From the NCBI GenBank assembly GCA_910577325.1, contig CAJTMR010000005.1, positions 1 to 64,000 on the forward strand: a stretch of 64,000 nt of DNA. The letters run 5' to 3'. Every line of letters begins with the position of its first letter. The stretch's first letter is position 1. The position numbers and the translations under genes were made by a program. The DNA comes from an uncultured Parabacteroides sp. GTDB lineage: Bacteria; Bacteroidota; Bacteroidia; Bacteroidales; Tannerellaceae. Shown here piece after piece: positions 1 to 8,862 of this stretch. A model generated the notes under the pieces. That model worked only from the letters and a program-made list of their open reading frames with translations. It was not told the DNA's origin and did no database searches.

Positions 1-160
1 AATACAGAACGGAAGGTGTACTATAAATAGCCTGGAAGAACTTTGGCTACAAATGGCTTAGAGGCTCTAAATTTCTCTCACTTCATCAAGCAACCAAAAC
101 TATTTATCGCAACGAACTGTTTTCCTATCGTCATTTTGCTATAAACAATTCAAACAAAAT
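1..160. other. Window edge; no assignable gene
   Basis: The first 160 bases hold no ORF I can assign. Short open frames run off the left edge and stop at about positions 30 and 61 on the plus strand; either could be the tail of an upstream gene but there is too little sequence to say. The rest is the leader of the DUF6051 gene that starts at 161. I see no clear TAnnTTTG box here. Confidence 0.4.
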
Positions 161-1306
161 ATGGACATTTCGATTCGAACACAACAACTCAACGATCTTT
201 TTTCGTATGAAAAAAAAGCAGATTTGGCAGAAAGCCATCTGGAAATCGTACCATTTCGCTTTACCCAGACAATAGGAGCCGACGAAATCGAGGAGTTTCA
301 AAAAGGATTTGACGGTACTGAATTCTGCCCGATAGCCGACAACCATATCCTGGAAAACAAAAGTTTCACATATACCATCTTTACCCCTTCCAGCAAAGTA
401 AAACGAGACAAAGCGATCATCTTGCTACACGGACTGAATGAGCGCACATGGGAAAAATATCTAACTTGGGCTGAATATCTGGCTCAAAATACGGGGAAAC
501 CGGTGATTCTTTTTCCTATCGCTTTCCATATGAACCGTACCCCCAACCACTGGTGTAACCCGAGAGAGACCTTATCGTGGGCGAATGTCCGGAAAAGCAA
601 GATCAATGGTCTCTGTAACTCAACGTTTGCTAATGTTACACTAAGCAGCCGGCTTTCCAAAAACCCGTTACGCTTTTATGCGTCCGGCAGAGAGTCCGTT
701 TACAACCTGTGGCAACTGGTACTCGAAATAAAAGAAGGCAAGCATCCGCTTTTCAAGGAAGATACGTCTATCAACCTGTTCGCCTACTCCATCGGAGCCC
801 TCCTGTCACAAGTATTATTGCTCGCAAATCCTGAAAAGATGTTCAACGATACACGCCTATTCATGTTTTGTGGCGGTTCAATCCTTAGCGAGATGGACGG
901 AAATGCACGGGACATCATGGATAAAAATGCGTACGAAAGCATACAGAAATACTACCGTCATTATTTTCTGGAAGAGCGTTTCCCCTCAACATCCTTCAAA
1001 AACGATTTCATAGAACAAGCATTCAAAGCTATGATCCGTGAAGACGTCATGCAAGATTACCGCGAGACATTTTTCCAAAAGGCCTGCAACCGGATACGGG
1101 CGATCTCGCTGAAAAAAGACAAAGTCATACCGACGCTGGGAGTGGTCAAGGCTCTCGGTAACATATCCGATAAGATTCTGGAAGAAATGGATTTTCCATT
1201 TTCATATTCCCATCAAGTACCCTTCCCCTTCCGGAATAAAAGCAATCAAACACTAGTCAATCAATCATTCCTAAACGTATTCGGAAAGGTTGCCGCTTTC
1301 TTATAA
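161..1306 (+). CDS. DUF6051 family alpha/beta-hydrolase-like protein
   Basis: A 381-residue protein with the layout of an alpha/beta hydrolase. The segment IILLHGLNERTW (about residues 86-97) is the usual oxyanion-loop HG motif, and NLFAYSIGALLSQ (about 205-217) carries a Ser in a nucleophile-elbow-like AxSxG context. A late His (SYSHQVPFPF, about 348-357) could complete a triad. There is no signal peptide, so it is probably cytoplasmic. I match it to the DUF6051 family, whose substrate is unknown; esterase or peptidase activity is inference. It stands alone on the plus strand and converges with the GH78 gene. The ATG at 161 is the first Met in frame and the following sequence is well formed. 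Confidence 0.7.
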   Translation: MDISIRTQQLNDLFSYEKKADLAESHLEIVPFRFTQTIGADEIEEFQKGFDGTEFCPIADNHILENKSFTYTIFTPSSKVKRDKAIILLHGLNERTWEKYLTWAEYLAQNTGKPVILFPIAFHMNRTPNHWCNPRETLSWANVRKSKINGLCNSTFANVTLSSRLSKNPLRFYASGRESVYNLWQLVLEIKEGKHPLFKEDTSINLFAYSIGALLSQVLLLANPEKMFNDTRLFMFCGGSILSEMDGNARDIMDKNAYESIQKYYRHYFLEERFPSTSFKNDFIEQAFKAMIREDVMQDYRETFFQKACNRIRAISLKKDKVIPTLGVVKALGNISDKILEEMDFPFSYSHQVPFPFRNKSNQTLVNQSFLNVFGKVAAFL

Positions 1307-1365
1307 GAATGAGGGGCAGACGGAACTATACAGCCCAGAGCTGACATCCGGAGCCCCCCAGCAAC

Positions 1366-3780
1366 CTATTCTACCGTCAAGATCTGTTCACCCGATTTGA
1401 GTTGATATTCTTTTCCTTTCCAAACGAATACACCGTCTGTACCTGCAGGTAATACAAGACGTGCCGTCAATTTGCCCTTCTTATCGAGCCGGTAGGAAGC
1501 TGTGACGCTACCTGCCGGATGTGGCATCGTTCCTGACACTTCTTTCAAATCACCCAGTGACGGAACAATGCGGATAGACTTGAATCCTGGCGCATTGCTG
1601 TCGATACCTAACAAGATACGGAAAAACTCGATGTTTGGGCTGGCTCCCCAGGCATGACAATCGGAACGGGTCGGTTCGGGCATTTCCGCCCAAGTCGTCA
1701 ACCCTAACGCCATCTGATCTCGCCAAATTTGCAAATTGTCAAGCAAGCGGTCACCCATACCAGCAGCTTTCAACGCCTGATGCACATAATAACGGAAATA
1801 AATTGTCGCCTGTATCAGCGACGGATCATTCAATGTACGCTCCATTACCTCCGCAGCTTCCTCGCCCGTCACAACACCTGCCAATATAGCTAATGAGTTG
1901 ACATGCTGCGAAAAACTGCGATGATCGTAAGTATCAGCAAACAATCTGCGAGCAGCATCCCAATATTTCGTCCGGATCGTCCTCCGGATAGCCGAAGCGA
2001 TCTGCATATAATGATCCGCCATCGACGGGATACCGAAAGCTCGTTCCATCCCGGCTGCCGATTCGAGCGTCAAGATATACATCAAGTCCTGAAAAGCGGA
2101 ATTGCCCTCCTTCTCACGCACCGGTTCACCCGACTCAAAACCGGCAGCCCAATCAGCAAAGAACCAATGCGGCACATACCCTAAGCTATGATCCGGCTTC
2201 AACCATTGCTCGTACCAAGAAAGCACCCCACGATAAGCCGGCAACAAAGTTTTCATATAAGCCTCATCCCCACGGTACATCCAGTAGTCATGCCCCATAC
2301 AAATCCACCAAAGCGAGAAAGAAGAAATGAACTGATGCAGGCTTGATGGATAACGGCTCATCGTAATTCCGTCCGCCACAACCGACTGCCGTCCCTGTTC
2401 AATTGCATTCTTCACCATATAAGTATCATGCGTATTATATAAAGTAATCATCGCCTGGATACGAGTATCTCCAAAATATTGCAATTGCTCGTAATAAGGA
2501 CAATCCATATAAGTCTCGTTCGCACAGAGGCGTGCCGTATGCCAGCCTATCTCAAGCATCTTATTCAACTCATCACGTCCGGGCGCCGAAAAAGTAATCT
2601 CGCTTCGGAAAGGATAAGCGGAGAACGTACCATAAACATCTTCCAGCACAAGCGGCTCATCAGCAGTCGAGATCGTCAGATCCACATACCGCCACGTACG
2701 CCACCAAAGAGTGGTAAAATCGCGTCCCTCTCCCCCGTCAGCAATCACTTTATCTTCATATCCTATAAATCTTTTCCCCTCCACCTTATCACGATTTCCT
2801 TTTGCCGGAAGCGAATAAGATTTTGTCGTACCTTGCTCCTTGCCTTCATAAAGAGCTTCCGCATAGGCAATCGCAATTTCGGCATTCTTGCCGCGACTGA
2901 ACAAAAGGGAAAGATAACCAGTTGTCAGCTTACCATTGTCAAGCAGGAGACGCACCTTGCTATTTGCAGGAATCGCCAGTGAAGTTTTAGTTTTCAAGAA
3001 CCCGGCCGGTACTTTCACCCCTTCGGAGATACGCACCGCTTCAAAACGTTCGGGCTGCAAGTCCATCGGAGGAATCGGACAAGGCACAAGCAAACGTCCG
3101 GGATAATCACGCGATCCCTTTGCTCCTCCCTCGATACCGACATGGGCAGGCAACCACTTACTGTCGTCATAAGCAGGCTGTTCCCACCCCCAAGGATACT
3201 TCGACGCGGAAAGCAGTTCACCAGGACCCGCCACATAGTAGCCCAAGACAGGCTTATGCCAAGAAACATAGGCCTCGTTCTTCATACACAACCAGGACGC
3301 ATCCGTATTAACCACAGCCTCAACATCCGTATTCCCTTGCAGGAGAAATCCGGTCTGATTAAAACTGATTTGCGCGACCGGTTTCTGTTCTGCATAATTC
3401 CAGACCACAGCGGCCAACACGTTTTTTCCCTTTTTCAGGTAAGGAGCCAAATCGACCGTTTCATAATTCCAGTTATAGATATCCCCGCGTGCCGGACCGA
3501 GCGAAACGAAACGGCCGTTCAGATAGAGCTTGTAACGATTATCAGCCGTCACATGAACGATAAAGCGGGATGGCACTTCAGCCAGTTCGAACGTCTTGCG
3601 CATGTGGTAAACACCATACACATTGATGGGCTCTTCAGGCATGGAAATCCAGTGTGCTTTCCAGCGTCCGGTAAGAAGTTCAGGATGAATGTCGGCTTGC
3701 CGATAACCTTCCAAACGGATCTGGGCACCAAGCGACATACTGCAAAACAGAGAAAGAAAAATCAATACACGTGTCTTCAT
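1366..3780 (-). CDS. GH78 alpha-L-rhamnosidase-like glycoside hydrolase
   Basis: An 804-residue exported enzyme. Residues 1-19 form a signal peptide ending at LGA-Q. Residues about 40-370 hold two beta-sandwich domains of the rhamnosidase N-terminal type, with the galactose-binding-like segment YKLYLNGRFV at 83-92. From about 390 to 720 there is an (alpha/alpha)6 barrel: DCPYYEQLQYFGD (426-438) matches the family DCPxR...GD block that carries acidic catalytic residues, and TTWAEM (695-700) and CHAWGASPN (708-716) match the later conserved blocks. A C-terminal beta domain follows. It would release terminal L-rhamnose from plant or bacterial glycans in the periplasm or at the surface. The Arg of DCPxRE is replaced here (DCPYYE), so exact specificity is uncertain. 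It is a single gene with no SusCD pair beside it. Confidence 0.85.
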   Translation of the reverse strand: MKTRVLIFLSLFCSMSLGAQIRLEGYRQADIHPELLTGRWKAHWISMPEEPINVYGVYHMRKTFELAEVPSRFIVHVTADNRYKLYLNGRFVSLGPARGDIYNWNYETVDLAPYLKKGKNVLAAVVWNYAEQKPVAQISFNQTGFLLQGNTDVEAVVNTDASWLCMKNEAYVSWHKPVLGYYVAGPGELLSASKYPWGWEQPAYDDSKWLPAHVGIEGGAKGSRDYPGRLLVPCPIPPMDLQPERFEAVRISEGVKVPAGFLKTKTSLAIPANSKVRLLLDNGKLTTGYLSLLFSRGKNAEIAIAYAEALYEGKEQGTTKSYSLPAKGNRDKVEGKRFIGYEDKVIADGGEGRDFTTLWWRTWRYVDLTISTADEPLVLEDVYGTFSAYPFRSEITFSAPGRDELNKMLEIGWHTARLCANETYMDCPYYEQLQYFGDTRIQAMITLYNTHDTYMVKNAIEQGRQSVVADGITMSRYPSSLHQFISSFSLWWICMGHDYWMYRGDEAYMKTLLPAYRGVLSWYEQWLKPDHSLGYVPHWFFADWAAGFESGEPVREKEGNSAFQDLMYILTLESAAGMERAFGIPSMADHYMQIASAIRRTIRTKYWDAARRLFADTYDHRSFSQHVNSLAILAGVVTGEEAAEVMERTLNDPSLIQATIYFRYYVHQALKAAGMGDRLLDNLQIWRDQMALGLTTWAEMPEPTRSDCHAWGASPNIEFFRILLGIDSNAPGFKSIRIVPSLGDLKEVSGTMPHPAGSVTASYRLDKKGKLTARLVLPAGTDGVFVWKGKEYQLKSGEQILTVE

Positions 3781-3813
3781 GATACATTAGTATTAGAGAT
3801 TAAAACAAATTAA

Positions 3814-3868
3814 GGATAAAAACAAAAGCCGACTCCGCAGTTTCAACACAGAATCCCAAGGAATCGGC
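3814..3868 (-). terminator. Intrinsic terminator of the ior operon
   Basis: On the minus strand the arms GCCGATTCC (3868-3860) and GGAGTCGGC (3836-3828) pair with one G-U, followed directly by TTTTGTTTTTATCC. It lies 22 bases after the ferredoxin-flavodoxin gene stop and ahead of the GH78 start, so it separates the two transcripts. Confidence 0.85.
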
Positions 3869-3890
3869 CATAAACTGATCTTTTAGAAAA

Positions 3891-4679
3891 TCAAATAAAC
3901 AACTCCGGTTCGCGACGAGCACTAAAATTTTTATGCAGCATCGCCGTATAAGGAGTATCGAACGTACGGGCATCTTCAGGACATTCCTTCACACAAGCAC
4001 AGCACTTGATGCAAACCGCCGGATCACTGAACATGCGATCATCGATGATCGAAATAGCCGAGACCGGACACACGTCGATGCAATATTCGCATTGCGTACA
4101 CAAGTCCTCATTCGTCACGGGTGCCTGCGGCGTGGAAGCCCCTTTCACCTTGTAGGGGAAATTCCCTTTCATATCCAACGGCTTCAGACAGGAAAGTTCG
4201 TCTACCTTTTCAAGCTTTTCCTTGACGGCACGCCCGAAGTTGACGGCAGTTTCATAGTCGGCATCATCGGGACGCCCGGCAGCAATGGGCATATCCTTAC
4301 GGCTGAAAGAGTGCTCTCCGATAAAAGCACCGGCCGAAACAGGGACAAAACCGGCATCAATCAACACGTCAGACAATTCCTTTAACGCATCCTCATAATC
4401 ACGGTTACCGTAAACCACAACCGGAACGACCGGAGCTCGATGTGCATGGAAAGCACGAAGGCGCTCCACCGCCACCTCAGCTACACGCCCGCCATAGACG
4501 GGGGCGGCCACAATGGTCAGTTCATCTTCATGAACCTCCAGTTCTTCCGCCGGAACATCGTAAGTGATATCCGACTCCAGCAGAACATCGCCTCCCAATC
4601 CCTCCGCGATCGCATAGGCAGTCTTAGCCGAAGTATGCGTCGGAGAGAAATAAATAATATGTATATTTTTATATTCCAT
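3891..4679 (-). CDS. Flavodoxin / 2[4Fe-4S] ferredoxin fusion (EFR1-type)
   Basis: A 262-residue cytoplasmic redox protein. Residues 5-150 read as a flavodoxin fold: YFSPTHTSAKTA (10-21) is the FMN phosphate loop and APVYGGR (59-65) a second flavin loop. Residues 190-240 form a two-cluster ferredoxin with Cys 194, 197, 200, 204 and Cys 223, 226, 229, 233 in CxxCxxCxxxCP order. The protein is the last gene of the operon after iorA, iorB and a TlpA gene, with a 5-base gap to tlpA. Because the IorA here has no ferredoxin tail, this protein is a plausible electron carrier for the oxidoreductase; that role is inference. Both clusters are intact. Confidence 0.85.
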   Translation of the reverse strand: MEYKNIHIIYFSPTHTSAKTAYAIAEGLGGDVLLESDITYDVPAEELEVHEDELTIVAAPVYGGRVAEVAVERLRAFHAHRAPVVPVVVYGNRDYEDALKELSDVLIDAGFVPVSAGAFIGEHSFSRKDMPIAAGRPDDADYETAVNFGRAVKEKLEKVDELSCLKPLDMKGNFPYKVKGASTPQAPVTNEDLCTQCEYCIDVCPVSAISIIDDRMFSDPAVCIKCCACVKECPEDARTFDTPYTAMLHKNFSARREPELFI

Positions 4680-4684
4680 ATCCC

Positions 4685-5194
4685 TTATTTTAAAGCAGCT
4701 TCAATCTTGTCCATCAATTCGGCAAATTCCTCGTCGCTATAACCTTTGGTTGTATATATCACCTTACCGGTCTTGTCAACCAGAAAACTGCGCGGGATCA
4801 GATTTTTGGCAAAAGCACCATAGATAGCCCGATTCTTATCAGGATAAAGAGGAAAGGAAAAACCTTTCTTTTCGTTATACTTCTCCAACTCAGCGTCAGT
4901 ATGCTCACGCCCGATCACCAACAAGGCGAAATCCTTATTATCCTTGTATTTCGGCCAAAGTATCTTTTGCACCTCGGCAAGTTCCTTCTGGCAAGGCGGA
5001 CACCAAGTTGCAAAAAAATTTATCAAGATCACTTTCCCCTTCAAGGAAGAAGAAAGCACCTGCATACCATTGTCGTTCACTATTGTAAAAGCCGGCATCT
5101 CTTGTCCTGCTTTTACAAGGTCTCCACTCTCATCCTGCGCTTTTACAACGAGGGCAAGCAGAGCAAAAAAGGCAAGGAATACAAACGTTCTCAT
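4685..5194 (-). CDS. TlpA/ResA-like thiol-disulfide oxidoreductase
   Basis: A 169-residue exported thioredoxin-fold protein. The N-terminus MRTFVFLAFFALLALVVKAQ is a signal peptide with likely cleavage after VKA. The active site is FFATWCPPCQKEL with Cys65 and Cys68, followed by the usual insert (residues 75-130) and the cis-Pro strand LIPRSFLVDKTGKV. It should reduce or exchange disulfides in periplasmic proteins. One base separates its ATG from the stop of iorB, so it is cotranscribed with a cytoplasmic oxidoreductase, which is an odd pairing. The substrate cannot be read from the sequence. Confidence 0.88.
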   Translation of the reverse strand: MRTFVFLAFFALLALVVKAQDESGDLVKAGQEMPAFTIVNDNGMQVLSSSLKGKVILINFFATWCPPCQKELAEVQKILWPKYKDNKDFALLVIGREHTDAELEKYNEKKGFSFPLYPDKNRAIYGAFAKNLIPRSFLVDKTGKVIYTTKGYSDEEFAELMDKIEAALK

Positions 5195-5195
5195 G

Positions 5196-5783
5196 TTATT
5201 GCTTTTGCATATTTTGCGCTACGTCGTAGCCGGCTTTCAGAGCCTTGAGGTTCATTTCTACGATTTCTTCGCCTTTGCGTCCGAAGATACGACGGATGCC
5301 ATCGGCAATCTTATCATATTCGATACCGATAAAAGGAGTTGCCGCCCCCAGCATCACGATGTTGGCCGCACGGACAGAACCTACCTCTTTGGCTATAGCT
5401 TCGACATCCAGCACAACCTTGTGCGACAGTTTCTCCAGTTCTTCGTTCACTTTTTCCACCTCCGGATAGTTGGGAATATTGATGAACGGCTGTGAATTGG
5501 TCACCAACCACCCGTCTTTCTTCAAGTAAGGCAGGTAGCGGAGCGCTTCCATCGGTTCGAGTGAGATGATAAGGTCAGACTGACCCAGCGGGATCAAATC
5601 AGACGCAATCGGTTGGTCTGACAAGCGAAGGTTTGACTGCACATCCCCCCCACGCTGGCTCATTCCGTGAACTTCAGCCTGCTTCATGTACAACCCTTCT
5701 TTCAATGCGGCTTCTCCGATAACAGCCGCGATGGAGAGGATACCCTGTCCTCCCACACCGGATAATATGATGTCTGCTTTCAT
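5196..5783 (-). CDS. iorB: Indolepyruvate/2-oxoacid ferredoxin oxidoreductase, beta subunit
   Basis: I place the start at the ATG of MKADIILSGVGGQGIL (5783), giving 195 residues; the longer open frame adds 14 residues inside iorA. The chosen start overlaps the iorA stop as ATGA, the classic coupling arrangement. The glycine-rich GVGGQGILSIAAVIGEAAL and EVHGMSQRGGDVQSNLRL segments are typical of the gamma/beta domain of pyruvate-type oxidoreductases. With IorA it would oxidatively decarboxylate aryl or branched 2-oxoacids to acyl-CoA, passing electrons to ferredoxin. Substrate range (indolepyruvate, phenylpyruvate) is inferred from family naming only. Confidence 0.9.
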   Translation of the reverse strand: MKADIILSGVGGQGILSIAAVIGEAALKEGLYMKQAEVHGMSQRGGDVQSNLRLSDQPIASDLIPLGQSDLIISLEPMEALRYLPYLKKDGWLVTNSQPFINIPNYPEVEKVNEELEKLSHKVVLDVEAIAKEVGSVRAANIVMLGAATPFIGIEYDKIADGIRRIFGRKGEEIVEMNLKALKAGYDVAQNMQKQ

Positions 5784-7378
5784 TTCTTGCTTGCTTTTTT
5801 CTTTCTTGTTAATGTCTGGATGCATTCACGGCGAGGGATCAGGACAGATACACCTTTATGTTCGATCTCTTCGCGGATAACCGCTTTCATCTCGTCGTAG
5901 TTTTTCTTCAAAGGAACCATGACGCGGATATGAGCCGGATCGACACCGATACCGGCACATATCGATTCGAGGCGACCTGTTCCTGCAGAATCCTGTCCGC
6001 CAGTCATAGCTGTTGTCTCGTTATCGGAAATAACGATCGTAATATTCGTGTTTTCATTGACACAATCAAGCAAGCCGGTCATACCGGAGTGCGTAAATGT
6101 CGAGTCGCCGATAACCGACACAGCCGGATAAACGCCGGCTTCGGAAGCACCTTTGGCCATCGTGATAGAAGCTCCCATGTCAATACAAGTGTCGATTGCC
6201 CGGAAAGGAGGCAAAGCTCCCAGCGTATAGCAGCCGATATCACCGAACACTTTGGCGCCTTCGTATCCGGCCAGCACTTCGTTCAACGCCTCGTACATAT
6301 CCCGATGCCCGCAACCCTGACACAATGCAGGCGGACGCTGCTCGACAACTTCCGGAGTGGCGTAGTAGCTCTCGATCCGCTTGCCCAACGCCTCTCCGAC
6401 AGCGTCAGGTGTCAGCTCGCCATCGCGTTGCAGTGTTCCGTCAAGACGACCATGCACTCTGATACCGATACCAAGGAAACCCTTCAGTTGCTCCTCGACT
6501 ACCGGATAACCTTCTTCAAGGACAAGGATCTCCTTGCATTCGCCGGCGATCCTTTCGACCATCTTGCGAGGCAGCGGGTATTGGCAGATCTTCAATACCG
6601 GATGTTCGAAACCATCGGGATAATTTTCCGAAAGATAGTTAAACGCAATACCGGTCGTAATAATGCCGAGCTCTTTGTTCGGACCATCGAAATAGGCATT
6701 ATAAGGTGAAGTTTCGGAAGAAGCGGTAAATATATCCTGCGCCGCGATCAACGTCTTGAAACGTTTACGGGCAAGTGCCGGAAGAAGGATGAAACGCTGA
6801 CGCCCGTCTTCAGGAGTATGCATTTCGTTTTCCGCCTTCTGCTCACGTCTGACCACCCCTGCCCGGGAGTGAGCCATACGGGTTGTGATGCGTACCAAAA
6901 CGGGGTAACCCAATTTTTCGGATAACTCAAACCCGTCATATACCATGTCGTATGCCTCCTGCTGGCTGGACGGCTCAAGCATCGGGATCATGGCAAAGTT
7001 GCCATACATACGGTTGTCTTGTTCATTTTGGGAAGAGTGCATCGAAGGATCATCGGCCGTAATGATGATCATACCGCCATTGATGCCACTCATGGCAGCA
7101 TTCATGAAACAGTCGGCAGCAACATTCAATCCCACGTGCTTCATACAACAAAGAGCTCGCTTACCTGCATAGCTCATACCCAACGCAGCCTCCATTGCAG
7201 TTTTCTCATTCGTGCTCCAACGGCAGTGAATCCCCCTTTCCTTTGCAACGGCCGAACCTTGTATGAATTCGGTTATCTCGGTCGAAGGAGTTCCCGGATA
7301 GGCATAAACACCGGACAAGCCTGCATCGATTGCTGCTTGTGCCACGGCTTCATCCCCTAAAAATAGATGTTTTTCCAT
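5780..7378 (-). CDS. iorA: Indolepyruvate ferredoxin oxidoreductase, alpha subunit without ferredoxin tail
   Basis: A 532-residue thiamine diphosphate enzyme. The N-terminal pyrimidine-binding domain starts LGDEAVAQAAIDAGLSGVYAYPGTPSTE and includes the acidic ENxKxA-like motif (STNEKTAMEAALG). The C-terminal pyrophosphate-binding domain carries ALCQGCGHRDMY and the GDIGCYTLG...GDSTFTHSGM...NDN-like (VISDNETTAMTG) blocks. Many IorA proteins add a two-cluster ferredoxin domain at the C-terminus; this one stops at IPRRECIQTLTRKKKASKK, with no CxxCxxC. It is the first gene of a four-gene operon with a TATCTTTG promoter at 7431-7424 and two 22-bp repeats upstream. Confidence 0.9.
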   Translation of the reverse strand: MEKHLFLGDEAVAQAAIDAGLSGVYAYPGTPSTEITEFIQGSAVAKERGIHCRWSTNEKTAMEAALGMSYAGKRALCCMKHVGLNVAADCFMNAAMSGINGGMIIITADDPSMHSSQNEQDNRMYGNFAMIPMLEPSSQQEAYDMVYDGFELSEKLGYPVLVRITTRMAHSRAGVVRREQKAENEMHTPEDGRQRFILLPALARKRFKTLIAAQDIFTASSETSPYNAYFDGPNKELGIITTGIAFNYLSENYPDGFEHPVLKICQYPLPRKMVERIAGECKEILVLEEGYPVVEEQLKGFLGIGIRVHGRLDGTLQRDGELTPDAVGEALGKRIESYYATPEVVEQRPPALCQGCGHRDMYEALNEVLAGYEGAKVFGDIGCYTLGALPPFRAIDTCIDMGASITMAKGASEAGVYPAVSVIGDSTFTHSGMTGLLDCVNENTNITIVISDNETTAMTGGQDSAGTGRLESICAGIGVDPAHIRVMVPLKKNYDEMKAVIREEIEHKGVSVLIPRRECIQTLTRKKKASKK

Positions 7379-7423
7379 GTAACGTTTATTTTTGTTTTAA
7401 CTGATTTTCGTGTTATCGCCTTA

Positions 7424-7431
7424 CAAAGATA
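7424..7431 (-). promoter_or_regulatory. Promoter of the ior operon
   Basis: TATCTTTG on the minus strand matches the Bacteroidales -7 box TAnnTTTG. A GTTG at 7454-7451, 19 bases upstream, fits the -33 box (consensus TTTG). It lies 46 bases before the iorA ATG. Confidence 0.7.
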
Positions 7432-7477
7432 AGACTTTTACCCATACACGCAACAAGCAACCGGCATTGGATTTTAG

Positions 7478-7521
7478 TTCCATAGGCAGGGAACTGGAAT
7501 TCCATAAGCAGGGAACTGGAG
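7478..7521. repeat. Two tandem 22-bp repeats upstream of the ior promoter
   Basis: 7478-7499 and 7500-7521 are 22-bp direct repeats differing at two positions (TTCCATAGGCAGGG.. versus TTCCATAAGCAGGG..). A partial third TTCC follows at 7522. Each unit contains GTTCC or ATTCC and GGAAC half-sites in inverted orientation. They lie about 25 bases beyond the -33 box, spaced two helical turns apart, as an activator or repressor array would be. The binding protein is unknown. Confidence 0.6.
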
Positions 7522-7551
7522 TTCCTTGCAGAGAAATTGTTTCTGCATCGC

Positions 7552-8595
7552 TTACCGAATTTTCCGTCTATTCAGTTCCGCCCGGTAGCGGTTAGCATTA
7601 CGATTATGCTCGGCAAGAGTAGCCGCAAAATTATGTCGCCCGGAAAAATCTTCCTTCGCACACATATAAATGTAATTATGCTTCATGTGGTTCAATACGG
7701 CATCCAGCCCCCTGATAGTCGGAATACGAAGCGGTCCGGGAGGAAGTCCGGCATGTTTATAAGTATTGTAGGGAGAATCGACCTCCAGATGCTTAAACAG
7801 GATACGCTGGAGCGAGAAATCACCCACAGCAAACTTCACAGTCGGATCTGCCTGTAAGGGAATGCCACGTCGCAAGCGATTGATATATAACCCTGCCACG
7901 ATAGGATATTCGTCCGCGGCTGCCGTCTCTTCTTCTACGATAGAGGCAAGAATGGCTACTTCAACCGGTGTCATTCCGATTTCTTGTGCTTTTGCCAAGC
8001 GGGTACCATTCCAAAAACTCTTATATTCGCGCTGCATACGCCGAACCAGTTTCTCGGCGGAAATATTCCAGTACACCTCGTATGTGTTGGGAATAAACAG
8101 CGCAAGGATCGTCTCGGTCGTAAAACCCAGCGATGCACAATAGACGGAATCAGCAAGTAAAGGAAACAGATCATTTTCCCCGATCATCAACTGTCCGGCA
8201 AGGCTTTCGACCAAATCTCGCTTGAAACGTATGTTGTTAAAAGTAATCCGAGTAGCCTCTTGATGTCCCCGACGCAAATTATTCAGCAACGCCAGGTTAT
8301 TCATACCTGGCTCCACAGCATAACGTCCGGTACGCATGTTGGCGGGATATTTCAACATTCCGGCAAGCTGCCTGAAACTCCCGATACGCCGGCAACCGGC
8401 AGAGTCGACCAACTGGCGGCAGAGTCGGCCAAAATCTTTCTTCTCATCAATATAAACATATACGGTCTTGCGCGGCTCAAAACCTGGAGCCAATATCAAA
8501 CGATATGCCCAAAAACCCGCACCTGCCAGCAAAAGGACAATAAACGAGAGGATTCCAACTAAGAAAGTACGCTTTCGAATCTTTTTTTTCTCCAT
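7552..8595 (-). CDS. mltG: Endolytic murein transglycosylase MltG
   Basis: A 347-residue inner-membrane cell-wall enzyme, using the ATG of MEKKKIRKRTFLVG; a longer open frame adds 12 unlikely residues. One transmembrane helix (FLVGILSFIVLLLAGAGFWAYRLIL) anchors it, followed by a LysM-like stretch and the YceG/MltG domain. The catalytic Glu lies in LASIVEEETAAADE and is followed by VAGLYINRLRRGIPLQADPTV and the conserved SPYNTYKHAGLPPGPI-like block (here PLRIPTIRGLDAV). It cleaves nascent glycan strands and sets their length. It is transcribed alone towards the ior promoter region; a TATTTTTG box sits at 8638-8631. Confidence 0.93.
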   Translation of the reverse strand: MEKKKIRKRTFLVGILSFIVLLLAGAGFWAYRLILAPGFEPRKTVYVYIDEKKDFGRLCRQLVDSAGCRRIGSFRQLAGMLKYPANMRTGRYAVEPGMNNLALLNNLRRGHQEATRITFNNIRFKRDLVESLAGQLMIGENDLFPLLADSVYCASLGFTTETILALFIPNTYEVYWNISAEKLVRRMQREYKSFWNGTRLAKAQEIGMTPVEVAILASIVEEETAAADEYPIVAGLYINRLRRGIPLQADPTVKFAVGDFSLQRILFKHLEVDSPYNTYKHAGLPPGPLRIPTIRGLDAVLNHMKHNYIYMCAKEDFSGRHNFAATLAEHNRNANRYRAELNRRKIR

Positions 8596-8630
8596 ATTTA
8601 TTATTGTATACCGTATATCAGAACCAGCCA

Positions 8631-8638
8631 CAAAAATA
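8631..8638 (-). promoter_or_regulatory. Candidate mltG -7 box
   Basis: TATTTTTG on the minus strand matches TAnnTTTG, 35 bases before the chosen mltG ATG. No good -33 box is visible. Confidence 0.45.
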
Positions 8639-8820
8639 ATATCTTTTTCCCGAACGCCCTACCTCTTTCTTACTTATTCCAGCTACCACAACCAAAAGAA
8701 GAAAAAATCTCCCACTTTTACAAAACAAAAAATCATCTGATTACCAACCATGTATAAAAAAAGTTTTTCCCTTTTGAAAAATTACACATCAAATACCTTG
8801 TATATTCAAAAACTTAAGCA

Positions 8821-8828
8821 TATCTTTG
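8821..8828 (+). promoter_or_regulatory. Promoter of tRNA-Ser
   Basis: TATCTTTG matches the Bacteroidales -7 box, with CTTG at 8797-8800 (20-base spacer) as a possible -33 box. It lies 34 bases before the tRNA. Confidence 0.65.
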
Positions 8829-8862
8829 CAGCGCAATTCTGAAAATGAAATGCGAAACTCAT

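Noticed and set aside
1307..1365. Hairpin between DUF6051 and GH78 genes
   Set aside because: GGGGC and GCCCC are both present but the rest does not pair well and no T tract follows.
3142..3813. Long antisense ORF (223 residues) in the GH78 gene
   Set aside because: It is the antisense shadow of a gene with clear domains; no known motif and no promoter.
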